In this document: positions 11,983 through 23,307 of the stretch, one piece after another
How positions within the stretch are numbered: position 1 is the stretch's first letter
Layout: every line of letters starts with the position of its first letter
Source of the DNA: Bolinopsis microptera
Lineage: Eukaryota; Ctenophora; Tentaculata; Lobata; Bolinopsidae
Direction of reading: 5' to 3'
Assembly: GCF_026151205.1 (NCBI RefSeq)
Contig: NC_087073.1
Span: 13,971,837-14,031,836, forward strand
DNA length: 60,000 bases
The notes under the pieces: model-generated
Told to the model about the DNA's origin: nothing
Databases searched by the model: none
The model's input: only the letters and a program-made list of their open reading frames with translations
Position numbers and translations under genes: made by a program

Positions 11983-12364
11983 AGCTTACTTCTGCAACGT
12001 AATTAATGTTAGCATACCCACTCAGAGAGAACTGAAGGTCTTGGTGGTGTTACTGGTTCTCCTCCATTATTTCAATGTAATCTAATGTATATCATATACT
12101 GATATACATATCAGTATGAATGAAATTTTATAAGAATTACAGGTCAAGAATTTTCTATTTCCACAGCTGTTGAGTGCTGACAATTTAATTCGCCAATTAA
12201 GCCGGTGTAAATGGCCATCTGTCAAATATAACAATGTTACAACTACCACCAAATTTAATAAGTACTATTCGAGAGGACATAAAGGTTGAGCAGATCAGTT
12301 AATATCACCACTAGCTCCGAATAGTGAACAATTTTATCTTTAGCAACGTGTCCCAACTCTTTTT
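11983..12364 (+). promoter_or_regulatory. duplicated upstream region of paralogue 2
   Basis: The 5' flank of the gene at 12365 is duplicated almost base for base at 8079-8300, upstream of the decayed third copy. The duplication thus included flanking DNA and probably the promoter. No specific factor site is claimed. Confidence 0.4.
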
Positions 12365-12787
12365 ATGATGAAGCTGCTAAGTTTTCTGTTAACCGTGATA
12401 GTTTTAGCTAACCCCACTCTGAGTGAGCTGAAGATTTTAAATACTCCTGACGGTGTAGCTGGTCCCCCACCCTGTGCAATTACTTGTTCTGGTGTCGCGC
12501 GACATACCGATACAGGTGACACCGACAACAACTACAGATGGAGGTATTGGAGAAGGAACGCGTACAGATGGATTAACTTTGCGGAGTGTGGATTTGCATC
12601 TATACCAGTTGTTACTGCCACGCTGAGTGGTTATTACGGTGATACTCCATGTCCTTCTATCTACATAAGAAATGTGTTTAGTACTAACGGTCGGTTTTAT
12701 GTCCAAACAGTGGAAGAGGCAACACCCAGCCAAATGGTTAACAACAAATGTGACGTGTATTGGATTGCTACTGGGTACAACTGTTGA
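12365..12787 (+). CDS. small secreted Cys-containing protein, paralogue 2
   Basis: Intact single-exon ORF of 140 residues starting MMKLLSFLLTVIVLANPTLS, a signal peptide; the second Met may be the real start. The mature chain begins ELKILNTPDGVAGPPPC and ends NNKCDVYWIATGYNC. A polar TDTGDTDNNYRWRYWRR loop follows the first Cys pair, then FAECGFASIPVVTATLSG, CPSIYIRNVF and FYVQTVEEATPSQM. It shares the Cys pattern and terminal motif of the gene at 11235 in the same orientation, 0.7 kb away, showing tandem duplication. Extracellular function is inferred from the signal peptide only; a carbohydrate-binding or defence role would be a guess. Confidence 0.8.
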   Translation: MMKLLSFLLTVIVLANPTLSELKILNTPDGVAGPPPCAITCSGVARHTDTGDTDNNYRWRYWRRNAYRWINFAECGFASIPVVTATLSGYYGDTPCPSIYIRNVFSTNGRFYVQTVEEATPSQMVNNKCDVYWIATGYNC

Positions 12788-13112
12788 AGATGAAAAGGAA
12801 GAGATTATGAAATGAATTTAGGTGTTTGCTTTTTCAAGATGTTAATTTTAGTTAAATCTCAGATTGTTTTCTTCGTTGTCACACACTTGAAGCTTCACGA
12901 AGAGAGATAATTAAATGATTATCTGCTACTAAATTATATTAGCGCATATAAGAAAATACTACAATATAATCAAGGTACGATGTTGGATACCTGAGTTCTA
13001 TATCTTTCGATAGCAACTCCATCTATGTATCTGCTTAGCTTCCATCACTGATCCTGGTACTTGAGATTCCAGGTGTGGCTTTAAACAATGTTTTAAGGGC
13101 CCAACACTCAGC

Positions 13113-14293
13113 TCACTCAGTTGATGGTAGAACAGTGGGTCTTTGTGCGATGTTGTAGCAGGGACTCCACTTCTTGTTTTCTCTTGCTAACCAGATTGCA
13201 TAGGAACATCTGAGAGCAACCAAAGCCGCCTCTTGGAACACTGCTTTCTTTACTCTCTTTGTAACATCAAAGTAGTTTAGTAGGGCTGGTAAGGTATGAT
13301 GCCAGAAGCCTCTACACCCAACCTCTACCGTAAAAAGCTGAGCTTTCCACCCACTGCCATGCAGCCCAGGAATAAGCTCTCTGTTGTAACGTGCTTGTTT
13401 ACGTTCTACTTGGTCACTAAAGTTACTCTCGTCACCAACTGTCAACTCTACTAATATGACCACCTTTCCTTTACCAGACCAGACTACAATATCGGGACGT
13501 TCTGCAGTTCCGTAGATGTGCTGGGGGAACTGTGCTGGGAGGTCATCTTCGTCCCAGATAATCTGCCAATCTTGGTCTTTCTCAAAAGGGCTCTCTCTTT
13601 TCATCTTCGTCTTCGGTTTTTGGTAACAGCTGCTAGATGACTTGAAGCCTGTCCAGTCCTGAACTTCAAGTTTAAAATCTTTGTTGTTGAACTTCTCGAT
13701 TTGATCCAGTAGGGATTTCGCAATGACCCGCAGCACGTTGTCATGCCTCCAATTGTATCGTTTGTTGTTCAGCGAGAAGTTGCAAGCTACCAAATGTGCT
13801 TAATGTTGCAGTGTCTCCATCCGCAAAGTGGACAGTGTCCTGTGTCAGCATAGTTCCACAGGCTCATGTTTGCTGGAGTATTTGCAACGTCATGGGTTGC
13901 ATTGAGGTGGAACTTAAGAAGAGCAGGGCTCATCTTGTAGTTGTAAATAAGGTTGTTCCAACCTAGGTCTAGCTGCATGGTGTTTTCCCATGTTAAGAAT
14001 TGTCCTTGAACTCCCTTGTCTACCAGTGTCAACAGGATATCCTGCTCTGAGATGTGGGATACCAGTTCTTGCAGTTTTTCCTTTTCACTGGCTACACTCC
14101 TCTTGGATCCCAAGCCCATCCTGCCTTGCACTGTTACCCCTACTAACTCTCTGAAGTAGAGATCTATTTCTCTAGCACTCAGCTCATTAGTGTAACCCCA
14201 CCGACTGCTCCCTTCTTGTTTCTTGGCCCTGTGCTCGTAGACCTCCTTAGCTTTAGGATCCTTGCTGTTCTTTAGAGAGTAACCTTTGGACAC
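13113..14293 (-). pseudogene. R2/NeSL-type LINE C-terminus: zinc knuckle and restriction-like endonuclease
   Basis: The upper ORF (13787-14293) contains LLKFHLNATHDVANTPANMS and CPLCGWRHCNIKHI, the linker and CCHC-type zinc knuckle found after the RT in R2-like elements. The lower ORF (13113-13793) continues with YNWRHDNVLRV, RPDIVVWSGKGKVVILVELT and VEVGCRGFWHHTLP. The RPD...ELT pair is the PD-(D/E)XK catalytic signature of restriction-like endonucleases in these retrotransposons. The frames join at about 13798, where adding one T would give a continuous HILVAC, so the copy is broken by a 1-nt deletion. No RT domain precedes it: the copy is 5'-truncated. Confidence 0.75.
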
Positions 14294-14822
14294 CTAAAGG
14301 AACTTGTATAAGTCCGATAGTCTTTTAAGATTCAATCCAAAGCAATCCTTATTTCTGTAAAGCATCATAAAGATCAAAAGTTTTACTTAAGGTTATTTTG
14401 CTCGTTCAAGAAAAGAGCAAGTTGTCTACTTTTACGCAAGTTATATATTGTGAAACCTCGAACAGTTAACTTAAGGATTAGATGTTATTTCCTTGTTTAT
14501 GTATTTGCTTCGAGATGACATGATAAACGAATTTTGCACTTCTCATCAGCAAATTTAGCACTCCTGAACAGTGCAGCTACGTTTTAAAGCAGGTTTTGAC
14601 ACCTTTTAACACTTTTCAACATCTTTTAACTCATAGTAACACCTTTTAACACATATTAACACCTTTTAACACCTTTTATAGTTTCGCTGTTCATGTTGAA
14701 ATTGAATCAATTTACTTTTAAATTGACGCACATAATAAGCGGTAAAAATTTTAATAAATCCTACCAATTAGAAATGAAGTTTTATCTCTTCCAACTTCAT
14801 CAAGTTATAGTCATTTAGTCAG
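14294..14822. other. AT-rich interval with AACACCTTTT iterations
   Basis: No gene. Around 14600-14680 there are irregular repeats of TTTTAACACCTTTTAACAC. Confidence 0.5.
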
Positions 14823-15454
14823 TGTAATAAGCGCCAAGCGCGAGCACAGAACTTTTTTTCTCCGATTTCGATAAATTTGGTACCAAAATTTGTCTAAAAA
14901 TGTGAATAAAATAAATCCACCGTGTAGCAATTTTCGCTAAAAATGCTACACGGCGCTTGTTCGCCGCGCGTGCTTTTTTCGCGCAAATTTTTAGTTTTTG
15001 GCCTATAACTTTAACATTTTCAGTTATTATCACATAATTATTATGGCATCGTAATCAGCTCATCAAGACGAAACTTTTAGTACTAATATTTTAAGATTTA
15101 AAGGAAAATTATTTTCAAAATTTTTCAATCTGAACACAAGGGTCCCCCTTGTGTGAAATTTTGAACAAATTTTTGGTACAAAAAGTTGCGTCTGACTAAG
15201 CTCATTACGATACTGTAATAATTATTTCAAAATATTCAATATTTTAGGAGTTATAGGCATTTTAAGCAATAAATTACCCATTTTTCGTCCTTTGTAGATT
15301 CTTGTAATGCACAGGAGGCCCACATATAGCTCGACGTTATTTTTCTACACGGTGAATTTGCATTATTCACACTTAACTTAGAGGCAACTTTTGGTACCAA
15401 ATTTATCAAAATCAGAGACAAAAAATTCTGTGCCAACTCATGGCGCTTATTACA
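14823..15454. mobile_element. foldback element with TGTAATAAGCGCC termini
   Basis: About 130 bp at each end are imperfect inverted copies: TGTAATAAGCGCCA, a CACAGAA box, GATAAATTTGGTACCAAAA and a CACCGTGTAG box appear in order from both ends. Length is about 630 bp and no coding is retained; the two ORFs of 70-80 codons inside are chance reading of the inverted arms. Superfamily not determined. Confidence 0.65.
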
Positions 15455-16552
15455 TAGACTATCACTAATTATCAAAATGAAGCTGCTCAGCTTCCAGTGC
15501 AAGAACGATCATTTGTTTAAATCAACCATCCAAAATTAGATTTCTCCATTTTGATGAGCTGGACACCAAAATTTAATTTATTCATTTTTATGAGCTAAAT
15601 ATACGTACAATCAGCTCAGTTTACACATACAAAATATACGAGTCAAAATAAGGTGTATTTTACTTTTAGCGGGGTCACTAAAAATTACAAAAATGAAATA
15701 CTATTTTAAAATACATCCTCAATATCGGTAAATAATCGCTCCTACTAAATCGCTTGCCCAACTTTTAAGAAAACTCTTGTGAAATTGAAAAGGCCCTGAA
15801 GATATTAAAGTAATCTAGTTCAGTGTATTTTTGGACGCTGATTCCGAATCACCCCCTATGACGTAGGGTAAAAATGCTTCCCTGGAAAGTAATAGGCAAA
15901 AAGACTGTATTGGTCACGTGACAGGTTGTCGTACTGCATACGTTGTATGACCCGCCGCGCACGAGTGCGCGGCTCCCCCTGTATCGTTGAAACTTGAAAC
16001 TCTACATATAGTGAAACGACCGTGGAAAACGACCGTGGGAAACGACCGTGGGAAACGACCGTGGGAAACGACCGTGGGGGTCACGATGTGATACAAGTGA
16101 CAGGCTAGATGGCTAGTGAAACACGAATTTGATCGTTTAGGGCTCGGGTTAGGCGGTTAGGGTTAGGGTTACTGTTAGTGTTAAGGTTATGGATAGCTTT
16201 GGGGTTATGGTTAGGGTTAGGGTTGGGATTAGGGTTTATCATTATGTAAAACCGTTTTGTTCGGCAGCTAAACCATAAAAACCAAAGTCACTTGATTATT
16301 TTTGGGCGAGCGAATTAATAAAACTAAGAGCCGTAAATAACAGCAATTATATCGACAATAAATGAAATAATCTAACGCTCGGGTTAAAACGCTAACATTA
16401 ACAATCTGGTATTATAAAAACTCCCAATAATTCTAAACATAAGCAACAAATAAAAATACAGATTCGGGTCACGCCGTCACAGTGAATTAAAAAGCATATT
16501 CTGATAATCCTAAATCCAGTGTTCAGTGAATCACGGGTGAAATGTTTACTCT
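15455..16552. other. repeat debris, a 14-bp array and a TTAGGG-like element
   Basis: No gene. A 14-bp array with unit GAAACGACCGTGGG occupies about 16012-16080. A second copy of the TTAGGG-like dispersed repeat, inverted relative to the one at 3855, lies at 16135-16330 with GGTTAGGGTTAGGGTT and degenerate versions. Confidence 0.6.
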
Positions 16553-16820
16553 TTAAAGGCTCCGGATCATCTCCTCATCAGCATTATTACACATGGTGAC
16601 ATTGTCCTGAGTGTTGGACATGGCCTGTTGAGCTAGAGCCATGGAGGGTGGCCAGCCCAGGCTCTTTTCACCTGCCTCCTCACTACCGTCCAGCACCATC
16701 CCGAACCCTCCGTTCATCACCTGGAGAGGGAAATGTTAATTATTCAAATTGTTATATAAATAATAAAATTAAACTTACTTTTTGGAGCATCGAGGAAACA
16801 TTCAATAAAAAAGTGCCCGC
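16553..16820 (-). CDS. 3' end of an unrecognised gene (two exons)
   Basis: Two minus-strand exons join in phase 0: 16779-16820 (acceptor TTTAACAG, donor GTAAGT; AGTFLLNVSSMLQK) and 16553-16720 (acceptor CTCTCCAG; begins VMNGGFGMVLDGSEEAGEKS and ends NNADEEMIRSL with a TAA stop). The final exon is GC-richer than its surroundings and has good coding character. Upstream exons were not found before the divergent SLC22-like gene at 17874, so either a large intron spans it or they are short and missed. No family recognised. Confidence 0.5.
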
Positions 16821-17873
16821 CTGTTAAACACAAAAATCACATACAAATTAGCAAACGTTCGCCTCTAGTTCCTTTCAGTTTCATAGCAAAATCTCTCAGT
16901 TTAACAATTTCCTCAATATTTCTCAAGAATTATAGGACAGGTATTTCTGAGTTAGATAAATTAATCTGAGATAGGACTTTCCTATTACATCTCATTAGTC
17001 AGAGCAAACTTTATAGTGCACAAATTGAGGGAGGGATTCATCGGATGGTAACAGTTAAATTTAACACATAAACAGACAATCAGTGTCTACAAATTTGTTG
17101 AAATATGACATCTGAACAAGAAGTTGACTAAAATATCGCATCCAAAATAATTTCTCTGATAATTGCTCCTAAACACGTGATATTACCCGCGATTTGCATC
17201 AGACAGCAAATCACAAGATGTCGGTGATCCAGTGTAAGGATAGTAAGGTTTGGACCTAAAGAATGTATCTAGGAAATACTATACTACCCAACCGAATCAA
17301 GATGAGGTATGTTTTATGTTTCCGTATCTCATTATAATCGATTGTAAAAAGGTCTTCATCAATAAAGCCTGATTTGAAAAACCCATTATTTTGTGGTAGC
17401 TCTCATACCTGTGCCCTGTGTAGGTTAATTAGTGTTTTGCAGGGGGTTTCTAGAAATATGAGATAGATAACATCAAGATAATGATTGTATTTAAAAGCTT
17501 TCAAAAATCACGTGATCACTTTCCGACCGTTGTCAACTGATTTGTGCTGCTTTATCTCTGTCACCTGATTATGGTATCATATTTCACCGAACTTGATGAT
17601 GTTATTATATTTCATCGAATCATGTTATATGATATATCTATATAAACAGAGTGAAATAACCGTTTGTTTTAAACCGTTGTTTCTCATTTGTTTAATGTCT
17701 ATCTAGCTCCCTCCAGGTCGAGATTTCTGTCAAGAGATGGTGGTGTGACCATGTCTTGTGACCAACATTGGCCTGCATTTCATAGCATAATTGACCAATT
17801 ATTGGCGATTTGACGCCATTGAAGTTAAGTTATAAACCAAATAATATCCCAAAAGTTTGAAGTAGTTGTGAAG

Positions 17874-19701
17874 ATGATAGACGGGATCAAGGTTCACCCA
17901 ACTTATGGATCCACCCTACCGGTAGGAGATACTGACAGAAAACTGGTTAGTTGTGATGATCTGCTAGAGGAGTTAGCCCGGAACCGGAGTTGGAAGTACA
18001 CAGCTCTGATAATGTCACTGATGTTGGTATGGTTGGGAGGGACCTCGAATATTTTTATAACTGAATTCGCAGGTGATTGGCGTAGCTTAAATAACTTGCA
18101 AGCCTAATAGTATTAGTAATTACGGATTATAATGTACGTCGTACGATATAGGTCGAAAAGTTATTGATCAGGAAAAAGTTAAAAGCGTGTTGCATATTCC
18201 TGTATGCATCACTTTTGATTATTGACCTACTTATTCAATGAAGAGGATTTATGTTTATAATAGCAAATTATTAATAAGTTTTGTTCTAGGTATTGACCCA
18301 ACCGCCGACGACACTTGGAAATGCAAATCCGAAAAGTGCTTTGATTTGACAAGAGACAATCCATTATTGCTACAAAAATTTCCTTGCGAAATTACCAAAG
18401 AAGTGGATGGTAAAAAAGAACTTATCCTTGACCTTCTGACATAGAATGGAGTCTTGAACATACCTCATTTTCTGTAGAGTTTGACTTGTACTGCGATGTC
18501 GGATCCCGAAAGGCACGAAAAACCTTGTTAACGTCAATTTTATTTGCTGGAGGATTGTCAGGATTCATTCTAGGTGGTTACTTGTTTGATGGAATTGGGA
18601 GAAAGAATACAGCAATAATTGGTATGTTCATCGGGACTTTGTCGCTTTTAATGGGAACATTTTGTCATGACTACTCCTCACTCTTAGCAATTAGGTACTT
18701 TATGGGCGTTGGTAATATCTTATCGGCCGATGGAATGTACCTTCTCACAGCGGAGCTTGTTCCACCAAAACACAGAAACATCATAAACGGTTGGGCAGGG
18801 TGTTTGGCTTCATTTGGTTACGTACCTTTAGTAGGAATCGGCTACTTCATAATAAGATGGAACAACATGTTTTTAGCAATCTCTATAGTCATGGTGCTCT
18901 CATCATTACACATTTTTATCTGTCCAGAATCTCCAAGATACTTTTTGATAAAAAATGATGTGGAAGCAGCCAAGAAATCCTTCAAAGCTTTAGCGAAATT
19001 GAACAATATGGACCTGGACCTAGAAAACATCCAAATAATAGACATCGGACACACTAAAGATAGAAACCATAATTTCAGGCAGCAACTGATCGAATTTATC
19101 CGGTACCCAAGTCTTCTGCTTGAAACTTTAATCCTCATGGTCCTTTGGCCGTCCGTTGCGATGTTTGCTTATGGTTTTGGCTTCGGTTGGGGAGATATAC
19201 TTCCAGATAGGTACTCAGGGTACATTATGGCTGGTGCAGGGAGAAATAATCTCTTATTTTATGTGTGTCTCTTTAATAGGCTGGCAGGGAAGAAGACAAG
19301 CCATGATATTCATGTTTCTAGGGGCCGCTCTAACCTACCTCATAGCGATACCAAACGTGGAATTTGGAAGTGGCTGGACACTGGAAAGCGTCAGCTGTTT
19401 GATCGGAACCATATTTGTGAACGGGGCGTACTCAGGGCTGTTTCTTTGGACTGGAGAATTAGCACCAACAACACATAGGGGTATCGTTTTCAGCTTTTGT
19501 TCTGGTATTTCTAGAGTTGGCTCCTTCACAGGTCCGTTCTTATTCAAAAATTTGGCACTCATCACTTCCAAAGCGGTGCTTCTTGGGACCTTAGCATTCA
19601 TGTCGGTCTTTTGTATGATGGGATCATTTCTACTGGTCGAGACTGGAAACAAACAAATACCGGTCACTGGACAAGACGTTGAAGAAAGGAGAAACAGTTA
19701 A
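17874..19701 (+). CDS. SLC22-like (organic cation/anion) MFS transporter, apparent frameshift
   Basis: Three exons fit by phase: 17874-18072 (donor GTGATT), 18290-18409 (acceptor TTCTAG, donor GTAAAA) and 18478-19701 (acceptor TCTGTAG). The product is about 510 residues with the SLC22 plan: TM1 (TALIMSLMLVWLGGTSNIFI), a Cys-containing extracellular loop (WKCKSEKCF... KFPCEITKE), EFDLYCD before TM2, the MFS motif LGGYLFDGIGRKNTAIIGMF, and PESPRYFLIKND after TM6, the typical family signature. The second half carries GRRQAMIFMF and TGELAPTTHRGI, the repeated MFS motif. The reading frame changes at the GGG run 19239-19241: removing one G joins IMAGAG to EIISYFMCVSLIGWQG. This may be a real lesion or an assembly error; the rest looks under constraint. 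It likely moves organic ions or small polar solutes across the plasma membrane, substrate unknown. Confidence 0.8.
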
Positions 19702-20504
19702 GAATATGTTTTATAAGTAGGATATGACAGGACTCAGCAGTATTAATTTTGAAACTAAACTTGATTATTATCACATACAGTGCTGGCAAACACGACCGCC
19801 GCCATTATTTGTATACTCACTATACTATTTACCCCAATGCTGTTAAATACGTACCGTTTCAAGCAAACGTATGCATACGCAAACGTATTTGTCGCCGAAA
19901 ATTCGCGTATTTCGATTTCCACTGTGGAGTAAAAACGATGTTTTACAATAAATATTTTACAGTTTTAGAGTTTCCCAGTGTCCATGTTTTTTCTATGTTG
20001 ATTTAACTCCCAATGCAAATAAATTGTATTACTTTACTATACTGAATTTTACACCAGCAATCAACGTGATAGGTGGTGATTTGGTGCTATGACTGAGACT
20101 TTCAAATTTTGGGGGAATCAACACACAACACCTGCTATCACATATCATGATATTCAGGCCTGTTCTCAAGTTTCTGCTGCTTTGAGTTTTGGAGGACTTC
20201 GCCGCGCAAACTAGCATTCTTGCTTTGCATCGACAAGATCGTCGACAAGATCATTGCTCTGCTTCGCAGAGCATGCAACGATCTGAAAGGGTTGACATCG
20301 TCAGTCAACTTTGAGTTCAAAAAACTTTATTCAATAGGACATAGGAGGAACTGGCACGCGGTAAAGTCCTTTGACTTTTCGTAAGTTATAATAGATGATA
20401 ATGCATTTAAATTGAGTCTCAGGCCTTCACATAGCCATGTGCCTACGCGTACTGCGTGACGCGCTTGTTTCACAAGCGAGAGGGCTCTGGTTAGAGCAAC
20501 TTAC

Positions 20505-21590
20505 GTCCGGCAAATATGGAGGAGGAGGTGGTTTTGGAATTTCGGACAAATCCGGACAGGGGGAGGGGGGTGGTTTCTGAAAATCCGGACGTCCGGAAAT
20601 TTTGGCAGAATTAACGAAAAAGTTCCATTAATTTCAACTCTTTGGCACTAAATAACTAATTACTCAATGAGTTGGTTTTATTTGTAGTTTTAAAAGTAGC
20701 TGGAAATCCGGATGTGTCCGGGGTGGTTTTGAAAATTCAGACACACCCGGACAGGGGGAGTGGGGGTGGTCTGAAAATCTGCGACTAAGTAGATCATGGC
20801 CCCAACTAAATTGTGCCTGTGGTCAGGGGGATCCACAATTGTATGAAAAATGGTCCATCATAAGCCTCAAGTACAGCAAAATACTAGCTCACGACCGCCA
20901 TCAATTTGATTACTTCTGTGGTGGTAACTACACCTAAAGTTAAACACCTTGCATGTATGTTGTAACTGTGAAGACTATTCTTGATTAATATGAATACGAT
21001 GCCAGCCCCGAATAGCTGAAGGAGTAAGCAACATAATCTCATTTTAATAGCAAATAGGCAGCCTAGTGCAGCACAGTCACATCAATGTCAGCAGTCAGAA
21101 CGTTGACATACGTTGCATGCCACTTGGGATACGAAACATGTATCTATCATATCAGAACGTACGTCGTATACCCACTTTAGGGGTCATCTACTTAATTAGG
21201 AGTTAGGACGTCCGGCAAATATGAAATAGGGAGGGGGTGGTTTTGGAATTTCGGAAAAATCCGGACAGGGGGAGGGGGGTGGTTTCTGAAAATCCGGACG
21301 TCCGGAAATTTTGGCAGAATTAACGAAAAAGTCTCATTTATTTCAACTCTTTGACCATGAATTTGAGTTGGTTTTATTTGTACTCTGTAACTGGGAATCC
21401 GGACGTCCGGTGGATGGTTTTGAAAATCCGGGCACACCGTACCCGGACTTGATTGACGATGTCAACCCTTCCAGTTCCAGATCGTTGCTCTGCGAAGCAA
21501 GAATGCTAGTTTGCGCGGCGCGTCAAAGCGGCGAATTAAGTCCTCCAAACCCGGACAGGGGGGAGTGGTCTGAAAATCTGCGATTTTGGT
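20505..21590. repeat. two direct copies of a GTCCGGCAAATATG repeat
   Basis: Both copies start GTCCGGCAAATATG, share TTTTGGAATTTCGGA and AATCCGGACGTCCGGAAATT, and end GGTCTGAAAATCTGCGA. The palindromic CCGGACGTCCGG and flanking G-runs recur near each end. They are about 420 bp apart, and the second carries a nested fragment. Probably a non-autonomous DNA element; termini not resolved. Confidence 0.55.
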
Positions 21591-22011
21591 GGCCGTCATG
21601 ACAAGTGAAGCACATTCATTGGCTCTCGTATGTTATATCATATATTATAAATATGATCTAGTCTTGGTCCGGTTCATTTTTATCGAGGTATTATGTAGTT
21701 TTATATGCAGCACTCGTCAACAGCCAGTCTAATCTTCGAGATTAATGTTAAAGTTGCACTATACGTATCACAAGAAGCAACATTACAGCTCACGCGATCT
21801 GATGACAATTAGGAAGTAAGTTTTCAGTTCAACTACATTAAGTACACCTGGACACGTGCTGTTTACAGTATACACACGTGTACCAGTAGTTGTGTACTAG
21901 TACTACACAGCATGGAACTACTTACGACAAACCTGTTGTACTACTCTAAATCGTATAGTTAACACTGGTCTTGCATATTAGTATTACTTTGGAACTTGCA
22001 TAGGGGTCGTT

Positions 22012-22163
22012 CACATATTACGTAATCAATTTTTGGACAATTTTTACCCCCCCCCCCCAATCAGTTTTACACATAGCTATTGTGTCAAAATTACACTAGC
22101 GGAATCATTTCAAAACCCCCTCCCCCCTCGGCTGATTACGTAGTATAGTATAGTATGTGAACG
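22012..22163. mobile_element. GGGGTCGTTCACATATTACG short inverted-repeat element, copy 1
   Basis: About 150 bp with inverted ends (GGGGTCGTTCACATA... and ...TATGTGAACGACCTC) and internal C-runs. The same left end is found at 25414, where a TAA target duplication is visible. A related GTGAACGCTCCC end occurs near 24260. Confidence 0.7.
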
Positions 22164-22385
22164 ACCTCATTATAGTGCATATATGCCGGCATAACTTACA
22201 CCTTCCTCTCCAAGGTTTTGACGTAAGACGTTATATAACATAATGCTTTATTTCATGGTAATGCTTTATTTGGTAGGTTGGTAGGTTAGCCCGTATGAGG
22301 ATTAAAGAGGGGTATTTCGTGACTGTTCCCCTGCTAGCTGCCTTGTAGTTGTACTTGTAATGTATTCATTGGTGTATAATGTATA

Positions 22386-23307
22386 CCTTATCGGACCTTA
22401 TTTGGACGGACATTACTTGAACGCTGGAGGCCCTAGCGTTCATCTTAATGTCCGTTCAAATAAAGTCCGTTCAATTAATGTCCGTCCAAGTTAAAGTCCG
22501 TTGAAATTTTTCAAAAATTTTTCCATTTCGAACCTTTTTGTCCAGAATATGACAACTTTGAGAACTTTATTGTGCCGTAAGTTAACGACGGAAAGGTTCT
22601 CCTTGGTCTGCCGGAGGCACAGAAAACTTTACTAGTATTTATATGATGTTTTCAAGGGACACTTGGCGGAAAAAAGTCAACGAAATTATGGCACTCAACA
22701 ACATGAACTAGTCCCCGCCAACATGACAAACTTGTTCCAGCCTCTAGATATTACGGTAAATCGTGTCGCCAAGGACATTGTCCGACGTTGTTATAGAGTT
22801 ATAGCTCATATTACTCAGGGGAGCCTGGGGAGGTAATGAAACAGATAAGTGCTGGGAAAGCTCCACGTGATGTTAAGGTTAACCTTAAGTTGTCTAAGAT
22901 AAAACCACTTCATGCCGAATGGCTTGTAAAAGTTAACACTGAAATGCAGGACCGGGGTAGTTTGATAAAAAAGGTTTCCATATAAAAGCTAGAATTCACT
23001 GATGCTTTAAGCATGGACTATTTCATGCACGAAAACCCATTTGATGAAGATGATATGTGATATTAGAAACTGATCATGTACACATATTTTAACATTTTTA
23101 CTGCTCAATGACTGCTTTTCTAAGGTTTTCTTACTTACTGTATAAAAAATGGATTTAAAAATCATTTGCTGAAATTTAAAAAACGTAACATTTTTTTTAT
23201 AAAATTCGGATTTTTGATGGTTTTGAATGCCTTCGAGCGTTCATATTAATGTCCGTTCATAATTATGTCCGTTCATGTAAAGTCCGTCCAAATAAGGTCC
23301 GATAAGG
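22386..23307 (+). mobile_element. pogo/Tc1-like transposon remnant with transposase C-terminus, copy 2
   Basis: Terminal inverted repeats CCTTATCGGACCTTATTTGG flanked by TA at both ends, as in the copy at 8317. About 22690-23060, plus strand, encodes the end of a DDE transposase: ELVPANMTNLFQPLDITVNR matches the P-x-x-T-x-x-x-Q-P-L-D block before the last catalytic acid in pogo/Tigger-like enzymes, then GKAPRDVKVNLKLSKIKPLH, and the tail HENPFDEDDM with a stop. One internal stop (KKVSI*) and missing N-terminal and central domains make it inactive. The subterminal GTCCGTTCAA iterations match copy 1. Confidence 0.85.

Larger units (their letters stand above)
19702..22385. other. DNA-element debris, no genes
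   Basis: Holds two copies of a CCGGACGTCCGG-bearing repeat (20505-20792 and 21208-21590). A GACGATGTCAACCC repeat occurs at 20186-20311 and again, inverted, inside the second copy at about 21452-21550. A short GGGGTCGTTCACATATTACG element lies at 22012-22163. No coding region is supportable. Confidence 0.6.

Noticed and set aside
11469-12733. Minus-strand ORFs opposite the secreted-protein genes
   Set aside because: Shadows of the plus-strand coding frames, which have signal peptides and a shared Cys pattern.
14815-15502. Two 70-80 codon minus-strand ORFs
   Set aside because: They lie in the inverted arms of a foldback element, with no recognisable domain.
16140-16240. Chromosome end or telomere
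   Set aside because: The TTAGGG-like tract is short, degenerate, internal and part of a repeat present twice.
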